In this document: piece by piece, positions 1 through 7,695 of the stretch
Position numbering within the stretch: the stretch's first letter is position 1
Layout of the letters: the number at the start of each line of letters is the position of its first letter
Source: Caballeronia arationis
GTDB taxonomy: Bacteria; Pseudomonadota; Gammaproteobacteria; Burkholderiales; Burkholderiaceae
Assembly (NCBI RefSeq): GCF_001544975.2
Contig: NZ_FCOG02000070.1
Span: forward strand, 1-32,072
Reading direction: 5' to 3'
Length of the DNA stretch: 32,072 nucleotides
Position numbers and translations under genes: made by a program
Notes under the pieces: generated by a model
What the model was told of the DNA's origin: nothing
The model's input: only the letters and a program-made list of their open reading frames with translations
The model's database searches: none

Positions 1-143
1 CGCACCGCTTCTTCGACCGCAATCTCATCGAACGGATTCATCGACATCTTCACGTTCGCGATATCGACACCGCTTCCATCCGACTTCACGCGAACCGTGA
101 CGTTGTAGTCGACCACGCGCTTGACGGGTACAAGAATCTTCAC
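1..143 (-). CDS. etfB: Electron transfer flavoprotein beta subunit (5' end only)
   Basis: The first 47 codons are present and the rest lies beyond the left edge. The visible protein begins (V)KILVPVKRVVDYNV and contains VKMSMNPFDEIAVEEA, the conserved N-terminus of EtfB, which with EtfA carries electrons from acyl-CoA dehydrogenases to ETF-ubiquinone oxidoreductase. The start is a GTG at 143-141, preceded by GGGAG at 155-151. The stop codon of the lyase gene is only 2 nt upstream, so the two are almost certainly co-transcribed. Because an acyl-CoA dehydrogenase lies in the same operon, this may be a dedicated ETF rather than the housekeeping copy; that is inference. An etfA would be expected just outside the window. 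Confidence 0.93.
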   Translation of the reverse strand, partial: MKILVPVKRVVDYNVTVRVKSDGSGVDIANVKMSMNPFDEIAVEEAV

Positions 144-145
144 AC

Positions 146-973
146 TCACACTCCCTGATTGGATGTCTCGGCGGCGATGCGCTTCGCCCGGTCGATGACC
201 GGCTTGTCGACGAGCTTGCCATCGACGGCGAACGCGCCCTTCGGGTTTTCGGCGAGCCGCGCGAGCACGCGTTCGGCCCACGCGCGGTCCTCGTCGCTCG
301 GCGCGTAACCGCGGTTCACGGCATCGACCTGCTTCGGGTGAATGCACAGCTTGGCGCCGAAGCCGAAGCGGCGTCCGAGCGCGACATCTTCTGCGATGCG
401 CGCGGCGTCGTCGATGGCGAGCGTCACGCCGTCGACGGGCGCGGGCAGTCCGGCATAACGCGACTCGATCACGAAGGCCGAGCGCACCGCATCGAGTTCG
501 CGGTCCATGCCTTCGACGCCCGCATCGACGCAATAGTCGAACGAGCCGAACGCGAGCCGCGCAACCGCCTGCGCCTTCGCGACCTCGCGCATGCGCACGA
601 CGCCCGCCACCGTTTCGACGAGCGCGACGAGCGCGGCGTCCGCACCCAGCCGCGACGCGATGTCGGTGAGCTGGTCCGGGCATTCGGACTTCGGCACCAT
701 CACGTTGCGGATCGGCGAGTCGTGCAGCATTGCGACATCGTCGGCATGCCATGGTGTGCCGGACGCGTTGACCCGCACCATCACGCGGCGCCGGTCCGCT
801 TCGGACAGCGACGAACGCAGCCATTGGGACAATTGCTCGCGTGCCGCGATCTTGGCTTCGGGTGCGACGGCGTCTTCGAGATCGATCACGACCTGATGCG
901 CGGCGCTCGCGAGCGCCTTCGCGAAGCGCTCGGGGCGGTCGCCGGGAACGAACAGATAACTGCGTAGGGTCAT
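146..973 (-). CDS. HpcH/HpaI (CitE-like) CoA-ester lyase
   Basis: 275 aa. The sequence opens MTLRSYLFVPGDRPERF and has VVIDLEDAV, VRVNASGTPWHADD, the Mg-ligand regions LVALVETVAGV (Glu) and GSFDYCVDAG (Asp), and the C-terminal GFGAKLCIHPKQV. These are hallmarks of the CitE / malyl-CoA / citramalyl-CoA lyase TIM-barrel family. Members split 3-hydroxy-3-carboxyacyl-CoA esters into acetyl-CoA plus a 2-oxoacid. Next to a CoA-transferase and a MaoC hydratase the best guess is (S)-citramalyl-CoA lyase, giving acetyl-CoA and pyruvate; beta-methylmalyl-CoA lyase is the main alternative. The ATG at 973 is chosen because GGAG lies 6 nt upstream; an in-frame ATG at 985 has no such site. It follows the GntR gene by 16 nt. 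Confidence 0.9.
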   Translation of the reverse strand: MTLRSYLFVPGDRPERFAKALASAAHQVVIDLEDAVAPEAKIAAREQLSQWLRSSLSEADRRRVMVRVNASGTPWHADDVAMLHDSPIRNVMVPKSECPDQLTDIASRLGADAALVALVETVAGVVRMREVAKAQAVARLAFGSFDYCVDAGVEGMDRELDAVRSAFVIESRYAGLPAPVDGVTLAIDDAARIAEDVALGRRFGFGAKLCIHPKQVDAVNRGYAPSDEDRAWAERVLARLAENPKGAFAVDGKLVDKPVIDRAKRIAAETSNQGV

Positions 974-989
974 GCCTGTCTCCATCGAT

Positions 990-1739
990 TCACGCAGAGT
1001 TCCAGCCGCGCTGGAACGTCTCCGAGTAGCTGTAGCGGTCGGCGGGATGAATGATGATCGCGCCTTCGACCACATCTCCGCGCCGGTTCAGATAACGTCG
1101 GCACATCCACAGCGCAGGCGAGCGCGCCTTCGCGTTGATGAGCCGCGCGATGTCGGCGGGTAGGGCGATCGCGCGGATTTCCTGCTGCACTTCCGCGATC
1201 TGCTCGCCGAACTGGCGCTCGATCATCGTGAAGAGCGGCGTGTGCAACTCGCCCTCGTCGATCACGAGCGAGCGGAACGCAGGATGAATGTAGGCATCGG
1301 TGTGACAGATCGGATCGGGGCTGCCCGGCGAGCGGCGCAGGCTCTTCACATGCAGCCACGTCTCGCCGGGATTCGCGCGCAGCAGGTCGCAGACCGCGGG
1401 GTCGTCGAGCGGCTCGGTTTCCTTCGAGAGGATCTCGAGCACCGTGTCCGCCGTATAGCGCTGCAGGTCGCTCAGTTGCTGCATCACCTGCCGATAGGCG
1501 CCTTCGGTCCTGAGCGCCTTGACCGTCGTGCCGACGCCCGGCTGCCGCACGACCATGCCCAGCTGCACGAGCTGCTTGACCGCCTCGCGGACCGTCGAAC
1601 GACTTGCGCCGAACTGCTCGCAAAGCTCGAATTCAGTCGGGATCGTCGAGCCAACGGGATAACGTCCGCTCTGGATTTCGTTGACGAGCGTCTGCGCCAG
1701 TTGCATGTAACGCGGCTGCTGACCGAGTACTGTGACCAT
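990..1739 (-). CDS. GntR family (HutC-like) transcriptional regulator
   Basis: 249 aa from ATG 1739. The N-terminal winged helix includes YMQLAQTLVNEIQSG, GSTIPTEFELCEQFGASRST and VREAVKQLVQLGMVVRQPG. It is followed by a UTRA/HutC-type ligand domain (about residues 95-245). It sits inside the operon, between the CoA-transferase and the lyase, so it is probably the local repressor that senses the acid or its CoA ester. An in-frame ATG at 1817 has a fair ribosome site (GAGG, 5 nt) and would add 26 residues. Those residues are low-complexity and would be encoded across a strong palindrome, so I prefer 1739, where the conserved domain begins about 10 residues in. The HutC-like subgroup fits the TTGT-N4-ACAA site at the operon promoter. 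Confidence 0.9.
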   Translation of the reverse strand: MVTVLGQQPRYMQLAQTLVNEIQSGRYPVGSTIPTEFELCEQFGASRSTVREAVKQLVQLGMVVRQPGVGTTVKALRTEGAYRQVMQQLSDLQRYTADTVLEILSKETEPLDDPAVCDLLRANPGETWLHVKSLRRSPGSPDPICHTDAYIHPAFRSLVIDEGELHTPLFTMIERQFGEQIAEVQQEIRAIALPADIARLINAKARSPALWMCRRYLNRRGDVVEGAIIIHPADRYSYSETFQRGWNSA

Positions 1740-1764
1740 CGATGTGCCTGCACGTGAAGATGTG

Positions 1765-1784
1765 GACGGACGCGCGCGTCCGTC
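1765..1784. promoter_or_regulatory. 20-bp perfect palindrome upstream of the GntR gene
   Basis: GACGGACGCGCGCGTCCGTC reads the same on both strands and extends to 26 bp (1762-1787) with one mismatched pair. It lies in the 85-bp gap between the CoA-transferase stop (1825) and the preferred GntR start (1739). As RNA it gives an 8-bp stem with a CGCG loop, but no T-tract follows on the minus strand, so it is not a typical intrinsic terminator. It could be an operator, an mRNA-processing hairpin that lowers downstream expression, or, if the 1817 start is used, part of the coding sequence. Confidence 0.5.
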
Positions 1785-1824
1785 GACCTCTTGTGCGCGA
1801 CTCATTGCATCCTGCATGCGAGCC

Positions 1825-3015
1825 TCATTGCACCACGGCCTGGTCACGAAGCGCGGCGATTCTGCCAGCATCGTAACCGAGTTCGGCAAGCAGCCGGTCG
1901 GTGTCGCGCCCCAGTTCCGGCGCGGCTTGCTTCGGCAACGGATCGCTCACGCGCACCGGTGCCGCGACGCCGCGAATCGCGCCGAACTGCGGATGCTCGG
2001 CCGCGACGACGCCCTCACGTTCCGCGACGAACGGGTTGTCGAGCGCCTGCTTCACGTCGTACACCGGCGCGGCGGGCACGCGGCCGCCCAGGCGCTTGAG
2101 CCATTCCTCGGTGGTCGCAATCGAGAGCGCGGCGTCGAGTTCCTTCTCCAGCACGTCGCGATTCGCGAGCCGTGCCTTGAAGTTGCAGAAGCGCTCGTCG
2201 GTGACCCACGATGGCTTGTCGAGCACTTCCGCGAGCACGCCCCAGAACTTCTCCTTGTTGCACATCAGGAAGATCCAGCCGTCCTTGGTCTTGTACAACT
2301 GGCTCGGCGTCAGTGACGGATGCGACGAGCGGCGGTCGCGCCCGGTCACGACATCGCCGTTCAGATACCACGTCGCGACATACGCGAGGTTATGCAGCGC
2401 GACATCGAAGAGGCTCACGTCGACGTCGCGTCCCTTGCCGGTCGCGCGCGCCTCGACGATGCCGGCGAGCAGCGCCATCGCGGCCGTGGTGCCCGTCATC
2501 AGGTCGATGATGGAGAGGCCGAAGCGCGCGGGCGGGCTGTCGGGTTCGCCCGTCATCGAGAGATAGCCGGCTTCCGCCTGCATCAGGTAGTCGTAGCCGG
2601 GCCACGAAGCGCGGCTGCCAGTGCGCCCGTAAGCCGACAAATGGCCGCACACGATCGCCGGGTTCGCTTCGCGCAACTGCTCGTAGGTAAGGCCGAGCTT
2701 CGCGGGCAAATCGCCGCGCAGGTTGTTGAAGACGGCGTCGCTCGTGGCGACGAGATCGAGCAGCACCTGCCTCGCATCTTCCTTCTTCAGGTCGAGCGTG
2801 AAGCTCGACTTGTTGCGATTGAAGGCTTCGAAGAAGTGGCTGTCGCCCTCGCCGAAGAAGTGCGGGCCGACCAGCCGGCCCACGTCGCCGCCTTCGCGGA
2901 AGTTTTCGATCTTGATGATCTCGGCGCCGAGATCGGCGAGATGTTGGGTCGCGAACGGGCCGGCGCCATATTGCTCGACGGCGACGATGCGAACGCCTGA
3001 AAGCGGCAGACTCAT
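1825..3015 (-). CDS. CaiB/BaiF family (family III) CoA-transferase
   Basis: 396 aa, normal for formyl-CoA transferase-type enzymes. It opens LPLSGVRIVAVEQYGAGPFA and has the family core GHLSAYG, GYDYLMQAEAG and GLSIIDLMTG. Asp171 in the last motif is the expected catalytic residue that forms the mixed anhydride. The downstream TGKGRDVDVSLFD also fits. Family members move CoA from succinyl-CoA or another donor to a dicarboxylic acid. In this operon the likely substrate is a C5 acid such as itaconate, mesaconate or citramalate, matching the Ict step of itaconate breakdown. The start overlaps the acyl-CoA dehydrogenase stop by 4 nt (ATGA), which implies translational coupling. Substrate choice cannot be read from the sequence. 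Confidence 0.92.
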   Translation of the reverse strand: MSLPLSGVRIVAVEQYGAGPFATQHLADLGAEIIKIENFREGGDVGRLVGPHFFGEGDSHFFEAFNRNKSSFTLDLKKEDARQVLLDLVATSDAVFNNLRGDLPAKLGLTYEQLREANPAIVCGHLSAYGRTGSRASWPGYDYLMQAEAGYLSMTGEPDSPPARFGLSIIDLMTGTTAAMALLAGIVEARATGKGRDVDVSLFDVALHNLAYVATWYLNGDVVTGRDRRSSHPSLTPSQLYKTKDGWIFLMCNKEKFWGVLAEVLDKPSWVTDERFCNFKARLANRDVLEKELDAALSIATTEEWLKRLGGRVPAAPVYDVKQALDNPFVAEREGVVAAEHPQFGAIRGVAAPVRVSDPLPKQAAPELGRDTDRLLAELGYDAGRIAALRDQAVVQ

Positions 3016-4187
3016 ACGGGGTTCCTCTCGATCAGTTGTTTGGCGATGATGATGCGCTGCATCTCGTTCGTGCCTTCGCCGATGACGAGCAGCGGCGCGT
3101 CGCGGTACAGGCGCTCGACGTTGAACTCCTTCGAGTAGCCATAGGCGCCATGAATGCGCATCGCTTCGATGCTGTTTTCCAGGCCGGCTTCCGTGGCGAA
3201 ATACTTGGCCATGCCCGCTTCCATGTCGCAGCGCTCGCCGCGATCGAATGCGCGGGCGGCGGCGTCGGTGAGCAGGCGCGCAGCCTGGACGCGCGTTGCC
3301 ATTTCGCCGAGCTTGAGCGCGATCGCCTGATGCTCGCAGATCGGCTTGCCAAAGGTCTTGCGTTGCTGCGAGTACGACACGGCCTCATCGAGCGCCGCCT
3401 GCGCGATGCCGACACCGCGCGCCGCCACGTTGATGCGCCCGAGTTCGAGCCCGTTGAGGATCTGCTTGAAACCGCGGCCTTCGACACCGCCGATCAACCG
3501 CGAAACCGGCACGCGAAAATCGGTGAAGCTCAGCTCGCACGTATCGATGCCCTTGTAACCGAGCTTCGGCAGCTTGCGGCTCACTTCGAAGCCGGGTCCT
3601 TTTTCGATCAGCAAGAGACTCATGCCGCGATGCCGCGGTTCGGCCTTCGGATCGGTCTTGACCAGCAGCGCGAGCGTGTTGCCGTACATGCTGTTGGTGA
3701 TCCACGTCTTGTTGCCGTTGACGACATACTCGTCGCCTTCGCGGCGCGCCGTCGTACGGATCGCCTGCAGGTCGGTGCCGCAGTCCGGCTCGGTGAGGCC
3801 GATGCCGCCGCGCAGTTCGCCCGTCGCCATGCGCGGCAGGTAGTCGCTCTTCTGTTCCTCGGTGCCGTTGCGCTGCACGGTCATCGCCATGATGACATGC
3901 GAGTTGATGATGCCGCTCACCGACATCCACACCGCCGACATGCGGTCGATGATCTTCGCGTAGGTCGAGGTCGAGAGGCCGAGGCCGCCGTATTCCGGCG
4001 CGATCAGGCAGCCGAACAGGCCCATGTCCTTCATCTTCTCGACGATCTCGTGCGGATACTCGTCGGCGGCTTCGAGCGCGTGCACGTAGGGTTTGACTTC
4101 GGTCTTCAGGAAGCGGTCCAGCATGTCGAGGATCAGCGCCTCGTTTTCCTGCGCTTCCTGCGTGTTGTCTGTTTCGATGGTTGCCAT
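3012..4187 (-). CDS. Acyl-CoA dehydrogenase
   Basis: 391 aa, full length for the family. Recognisable elements are GLTEPDCGTDLQAIRTTA and KTWITNSMYGNTLALLVK (FAD and substrate binding), FGKPICEHQAIALKLGEMA, the RIHGAYGYSKEFNVERLYRD helix and IGEGTNEMQRIIIAKQL. Glu371 in the last motif is at the position of the catalytic base. The enzyme makes a 2,3-unsaturated acyl-CoA and passes electrons to ETF, and an etfB gene lies at the end of this operon. In the pathway proposed here it could oxidise methylsuccinyl-CoA to mesaconyl- or itaconyl-CoA, but this is inference. ATG 4187 has AGAGAGG 5 nt upstream. It starts 12 nt after the MmgE/PrpD gene. Confidence 0.94.
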   Translation of the reverse strand: MATIETDNTQEAQENEALILDMLDRFLKTEVKPYVHALEAADEYPHEIVEKMKDMGLFGCLIAPEYGGLGLSTSTYAKIIDRMSAVWMSVSGIINSHVIMAMTVQRNGTEEQKSDYLPRMATGELRGGIGLTEPDCGTDLQAIRTTARREGDEYVVNGNKTWITNSMYGNTLALLVKTDPKAEPRHRGMSLLLIEKGPGFEVSRKLPKLGYKGIDTCELSFTDFRVPVSRLIGGVEGRGFKQILNGLELGRINVAARGVGIAQAALDEAVSYSQQRKTFGKPICEHQAIALKLGEMATRVQAARLLTDAAARAFDRGERCDMEAGMAKYFATEAGLENSIEAMRIHGAYGYSKEFNVERLYRDAPLLVIGEGTNEMQRIIIAKQLIERNPV

Positions 4188-4199
4188 ATGAACCTCTCT

Positions 4200-5594
4200 T
4201 TAAGCTGGTTGACGCAGGATGCCGGCGAGTTGCTCGACGCTCGCGCGTTCGAGCCCGAGCACCGCTTCGCGAATCTGGTCCGCGCGATCGCGCGAGACGA
4301 CGCGCAGCGCGTTGTCGTAGTACTTCTCGACGATGCCCTCGTTGGTCATCGGCCGGTCCGACGAACCGCGGTTGATCGCTTCACGATGCGCGAGGCGGCG
4401 GCCGTCGCGCGTCATCACGATCACCTCGCCCGTGTAGTGGCGGGGGAACGTCGACTCGGGATCGACCTCGTATTCCACGCGTTGCGCGAGCGCCAGCACT
4501 GCGGGATCGGCAAGGGCGTCTGCATCGAGGTCGTCGAGCGTGAAGCGGCCCTTGAGCAGGCCGGTCGCGACGATGTACGGGATGCTGAACTGCGCGTCGT
4601 AGTTGTTGGCGGGGCGCTTCTTGTTCGCAACCGGCTCGCACACGACTTCGACCACCGGACCCGGCACGCGCACGACGACCTTCTCGATCGCATCGGCGGC
4701 GAGGCCGTGTTCGCGATGAAGCGCGATGGCGGCATCGGACGATGCGTGCGTGAAGTGACACGCGGGAATCGGCTTCAAAGCGACCTGCTCGATCTCCCAC
4801 GTCTCGCCGAGGCCGGCGGTCGCAATCGACAGATCGGGCGTCGCGTTATCGGAGAGATAGAGCGAATAGAGTCCGTAGCGGCCTTCGTACGCCGCGCCCG
4901 GGCCGATGTAGCCGTGCTTCGCGAGCGTCGCGGCGGTGGTCGCGCTCGCGGCGGCCCAGCCCGGATGCAGGCGCTTGGTCCACGCGCCGTCATCGAGGAA
5001 CTCCATGCTGCCGGATGCCATCGAAAGCACGATGCCTTGCGCCTGGACCGCGGCGTCCTTCGAGAGCCCCATCAGTTTCGATGCCGCGAGCGAGCAGCCG
5101 AACGCGCCGACGAGTCCTGTCGGATGAAAGCCGACCTTGTGGAAACCACCTTGCGCGACGGCGCCGACGCGCGTCGAGACTTCCATCGCGGCGACATAGG
5201 CGGCGAGCATCTGCGCGCCGCTCGCGGCTTCGCGCTCGGCGAGGCCGAAGGCGCACGGCAGGGCGCTCGCGGTCGAATGGATCACGCCGCGCGAATGCGT
5301 GTCGTCGAAGTCGAGGCCGTGCACGAGCAGGCCGTTGGCGAGCATCGCATCGCGCAGGGCGAGCTTGCCGGACTTGCCGAACACCGTCGACGGACCCGTT
5401 CCCAGTTCGCGCATCGCGGCGAGCGTGATGTCCGCGTAACCGAAGGCCGAGGTCGCGAAGGCGAGACCGATGCCGTCCAGGATCAGATGCTTGGCCCGCT
5501 CGCGGACCGCCGATGGAATGGCGTCGACGGTCAAGTCCAGCGCGAAGTCCGCGAGGCGGGTCGAGATGCGGGGCGTGTCGTTGCGCGCGTTCAT
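4200..5594 (-). CDS. MmgE/PrpD family protein
   Basis: 464 aa, typical length. It has the family N-terminus STRLADFALDLTVDAIP, the HLILDGIGLAFA helix, LLVHGLDFDDTHSRGVIHS (region that lines the active site), GFHPTGLVGAFG, and the C-terminal KYYDNALRVV. The family holds 2-methylcitrate dehydratase (PrpD) and cis-aconitate decarboxylase, the itaconate-forming enzyme, so its presence beside itaconate-type genes is notable. As far as I recall, a MmgE/PrpD gene also occurs in the Pseudomonas aeruginosa itaconate cluster. Its exact reaction here is unknown; isomerase, hydratase or decarboxylase on a C5/C6 tricarboxylate are all possible. The ATG overlaps the MFS stop by 4 nt (ATGA). Confidence 0.9.
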   Translation of the reverse strand: MNARNDTPRISTRLADFALDLTVDAIPSAVRERAKHLILDGIGLAFATSAFGYADITLAAMRELGTGPSTVFGKSGKLALRDAMLANGLLVHGLDFDDTHSRGVIHSTASALPCAFGLAEREAASGAQMLAAYVAAMEVSTRVGAVAQGGFHKVGFHPTGLVGAFGCSLAASKLMGLSKDAAVQAQGIVLSMASGSMEFLDDGAWTKRLHPGWAAASATTAATLAKHGYIGPGAAYEGRYGLYSLYLSDNATPDLSIATAGLGETWEIEQVALKPIPACHFTHASSDAAIALHREHGLAADAIEKVVVRVPGPVVEVVCEPVANKKRPANNYDAQFSIPYIVATGLLKGRFTLDDLDADALADPAVLALAQRVEYEVDPESTFPRHYTGEVIVMTRDGRRLAHREAINRGSSDRPMTNEGIVEKYYDNALRVVSRDRADQIREAVLGLERASVEQLAGILRQPA

Positions 5595-6979
5595 CGTGCT
5601 ATGTCTCCGTTTTGAAGCCCGAACGGTTCGTCGAGGATTACCGTGTCCGGCGAAACCGCTTCGAGAGAATATTGATTGGCATCGACGCCGAGCGAGAGGA
5701 TCGCGATCACGAGCAGAAGCAGCACGCCCGACACCATCACGAGCACGCCCAGCACGCCGAACTGCGCATACAGCAAGACGGCGCCGTAGGACGTGATGAT
5801 CGACGCAAGCCGTCCGCACACACCCGCCGTGCCGGTGCCGCGCAGGCGCAGCGCCGTCGGGAAGAGTTCGGGCACGTAGCTGAAGAGGCCGAGCGTCACG
5901 ACCACGTAGATGCAGGTGACGAGCGTGAAGCCCACGCAGGCGATCGCTGCGTTCGCGACCATGTGCGGATAGATGAAGCCGAGCACGATCGTCGCGAGGC
6001 TGAATGCGACGAGTCCCTTCGCCCGTCCCAGGCGGTCCGCGCAGAAGAAGCCGAGTAGGGCGCCTGCCGGTGCACCGAACGACATCAGCAGCGTGAAGCC
6101 GAGCGAGGTCACGACGTCGCGTCCTTCCCTGACGAAGAAGGTCGGCAGCCACGCGACGAAGCCGTACACCGCCACGTTCACCGCGATGACGGTAATCGCC
6201 GCCGTCACCGTGCGTCCGATCATGCCCCGGCGCAGCAAGGCGCGAAACGGCTGCGGCGGCACTTCGAGGTTCTGCGTGCGCGAGCAGGGCGGCAGCGGCC
6301 CGCGCTGCGCTTCGACTTCGCGCTCGATCGCGCTGACGGTTTCTTCGGCTTCCTTCAGGCGCCCGACCGATTCCAGCCAGCGCGGCGATTCCGGCATCGA
6401 ATGGCGCAGCACCCAGACGACCACCGCGCCGATGCCCGCGATACCGAACATCCAGCGCCAGCCGAGCGCCGGAATGACATAGCCGATGCTCGTCGCGATG
6501 AGCAGCCCCGAATTGATCATCAGCGCGAGCAGCGCGGTCCAGCGTCCGCGATGCGCGGGCGGGATGAATTCGCACAGCGTGCCCGCCGCGACCACGAGTT
6601 CCGCGCCGAGTCCGATGCCCATCACGAAGCGCAAACCGATCAGCCAGTAGATCGACGGCGCGAATGCTGCCGCGATCGACGTGAGTCCGAAGAGCGCGAG
6701 GTTGATCTGATACGAGGAACGGCGTCCGAAGCGGTCGCCGAGATAGCCCGAGAAGCCCGCGCCGATCAGCATGCCGAAGAAGCCGGCCGAGACGAAGATG
6801 CCGTTCAGCTGCAGCGTCGAGAAGCCTTGCTTCACCATCGCGGCCGCGACGCCAGCGGCGAGATACACGTCGAACGCATCGAGTGCCGCGCCGGCGCCTA
6901 TCAGGCCGAGGATCTTCCAGTGAAAGCGCGCCATCGGCAGTCTGTCTAGCCGCGCGCCTGCGCTTACGTTTTGGTTCAC
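5591..6979 (-). CDS. MFS transporter (sugar/acid:H+ symporter type), probable substrate uptake
   Basis: About 462 aa, 12 predicted membrane helices. MFS signatures are GYLGDRFGRRSSYQ (loop 2-3), RFVMGIGLGAELVVAAG (helix 4), PESPRWLESVGR (central loop) and FSYVPELFPTALRLRGTG (near helix 10-11). The pattern resembles metabolite:H+ symporters such as aromatic-acid and niacin carriers. I start at GTG 6979 because GGAG stands exactly 6 nt upstream; a TTG at 6991 is in frame but would itself overlap that ribosome site. It follows the MaoC gene after a 93-nt gap and overlaps the next gene by 4 nt. It probably imports the acid that the operon degrades. Confidence 0.9.
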   Translation of the reverse strand: MNQNVSAGARLDRLPMARFHWKILGLIGAGAALDAFDVYLAAGVAAAMVKQGFSTLQLNGIFVSAGFFGMLIGAGFSGYLGDRFGRRSSYQINLALFGLTSIAAAFAPSIYWLIGLRFVMGIGLGAELVVAAGTLCEFIPPAHRGRWTALLALMINSGLLIATSIGYVIPALGWRWMFGIAGIGAVVVWVLRHSMPESPRWLESVGRLKEAEETVSAIEREVEAQRGPLPPCSRTQNLEVPPQPFRALLRRGMIGRTVTAAITVIAVNVAVYGFVAWLPTFFVREGRDVVTSLGFTLLMSFGAPAGALLGFFCADRLGRAKGLVAFSLATIVLGFIYPHMVANAAIACVGFTLVTCIYVVVTLGLFSYVPELFPTALRLRGTGTAGVCGRLASIITSYGAVLLYAQFGVLGVLVMVSGVLLLLVIAILSLGVDANQYSLEAVSPDTVILDEPFGLQNGDIAR

Positions 6980-7072
6980 AGATGTCTCCAATACTGTGAC
7001 AAGGGATCGGATCGCAGCCCGTTTCTACGCCGGGTCGGTATCCGTTGCGAGCGTCGTTCTGACCGATGCCGC

Positions 7073-7576
7073 TCAGTCGCCGGTGCCGTAGCCGCGCTTG
7101 GCGATCAGCGCCGTGCGCACGAAATCCATCACCGGCGTGCCGTCCTGCTTGAATGCGCGTGTGTGGACGGTGACGATGCCCTGCGTCGGACGCGACTTCG
7201 ATTCGCGCTTCTCCAGCACTTCGGATTCAGCGTAAAGCGTATCGCCGCAGAAGACCGGCCCAGTCAGCTTGATCTCCTTCCAGCCGAGATTGGCGATGGC
7301 CTTGCCGCTGACATCGTTGACCGACATGCCGAGCACGATCGCGACCGTGAGGCCGCTGTTCACCAGCAGGCGGCCGAACTCGCTCTTGGCGGCGTGGGCG
7401 GCGTCGCAGTGCATCGGATGGAAATTCATCGTGAGGAGCGAGAACTGGATGTTGTCCGACTCGGTGATCGTGCGCCCGGGCCGGTGCTCGTAGATGTCGC
7501 CGACCGTGAAGTCCTCCAGATAGCGGCCGTAGCTCGCGCGATATCGCTGACTGCCCAGTTCCTGTGCCTGCATCAT
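7073..7576 (-). CDS. MaoC-family hot-dog hydratase/dehydratase
   Basis: 167 aa, one hot-dog fold. Key regions are GRYLEDFTVGDIYEHRPGRT, TMNFHPMHCDAAHA (the hydratase-2 motif region), LLVNSGLTVAIVLG and TGPVFCGDTLYAESEV. The usual Asp of the GDxNPxH motif is replaced by a TMNFHPMH arrangement, a variation I associate with hydratases of branched C5 acyl-CoAs rather than R-specific enoyl-CoA hydratases. Expected role: water addition to itaconyl-CoA or mesaconyl-CoA to give citramalyl- or methylmalyl-CoA for the lyase. The ATG at 7576 has AGGAGG 5 nt upstream; a second ATG follows at once. It is the first gene after the operon promoter. Confidence 0.9.
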   Translation of the reverse strand: MMQAQELGSQRYRASYGRYLEDFTVGDIYEHRPGRTITESDNIQFSLLTMNFHPMHCDAAHAAKSEFGRLLVNSGLTVAIVLGMSVNDVSGKAIANLGWKEIKLTGPVFCGDTLYAESEVLEKRESKSRPTQGIVTVHTRAFKQDGTPVMDFVRTALIAKRGYGTGD

Positions 7577-7601
7577 CTTTGCCTCCTGTATCGCTTGGTT
7601 G

Positions 7602-7615
7602 TTTGTACGGACAAA
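7602..7615. promoter_or_regulatory. TTTGT-N4-ACAAA operator candidate for the GntR regulator
   Basis: TTTGTACGGACAAA is an inverted repeat with 5-bp arms and a 4-bp centre. The core TTGT-N4-ACAA has the same form as the HutC-type GntR operator (TTGTMTAKACAA). It lies directly downstream of the predicted -10 box and about 26 nt upstream of the MaoC start, so a bound repressor would cover the transcription start. Confidence 0.6.
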
Positions 7616-7644
7616 ATATCCGGCGCGGGCAGGCAGGGTGTCAA
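7615..7644 (-). promoter_or_regulatory. Sigma-70 promoter of the MaoC-to-EtfB operon
   Basis: On the minus strand a perfect TTGACA (7644-7639) is followed after 18 bp by GATATT (7620-7615; 4 of 6 matches to TATAAT). It is the only strong -35 box seen upstream of the operon and it is placed correctly relative to the TTTGT-N4-ACAAA site and the MaoC start. Confidence 0.6.
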
Positions 7645-7695
7645 GCGGGGAAAGGGTAAACCACGGGAGGTTTTTTTCGAGAGCTTCCTGGCGGC

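Noticed and set aside
1740..1817. Upstream ATG (1817) for the GntR regulator
   Set aside because: It has a fair ribosome site, but the added 26 residues are low-complexity and span a strong palindrome; kept only as an alternative start.
3036..5615. Open frame of 859 codons on the plus strand
   Set aside because: It lies opposite the acyl-CoA dehydrogenase and MmgE/PrpD genes, is rich in Arg, His, Asp and Val, and shows no domain; a typical antisense shadow in GC-rich DNA.
6980..6991. TTG start for the MFS carrier at 6991
   Set aside because: The TTG overlaps the GGAG ribosome site that is ideally spaced for the GTG at 6979.
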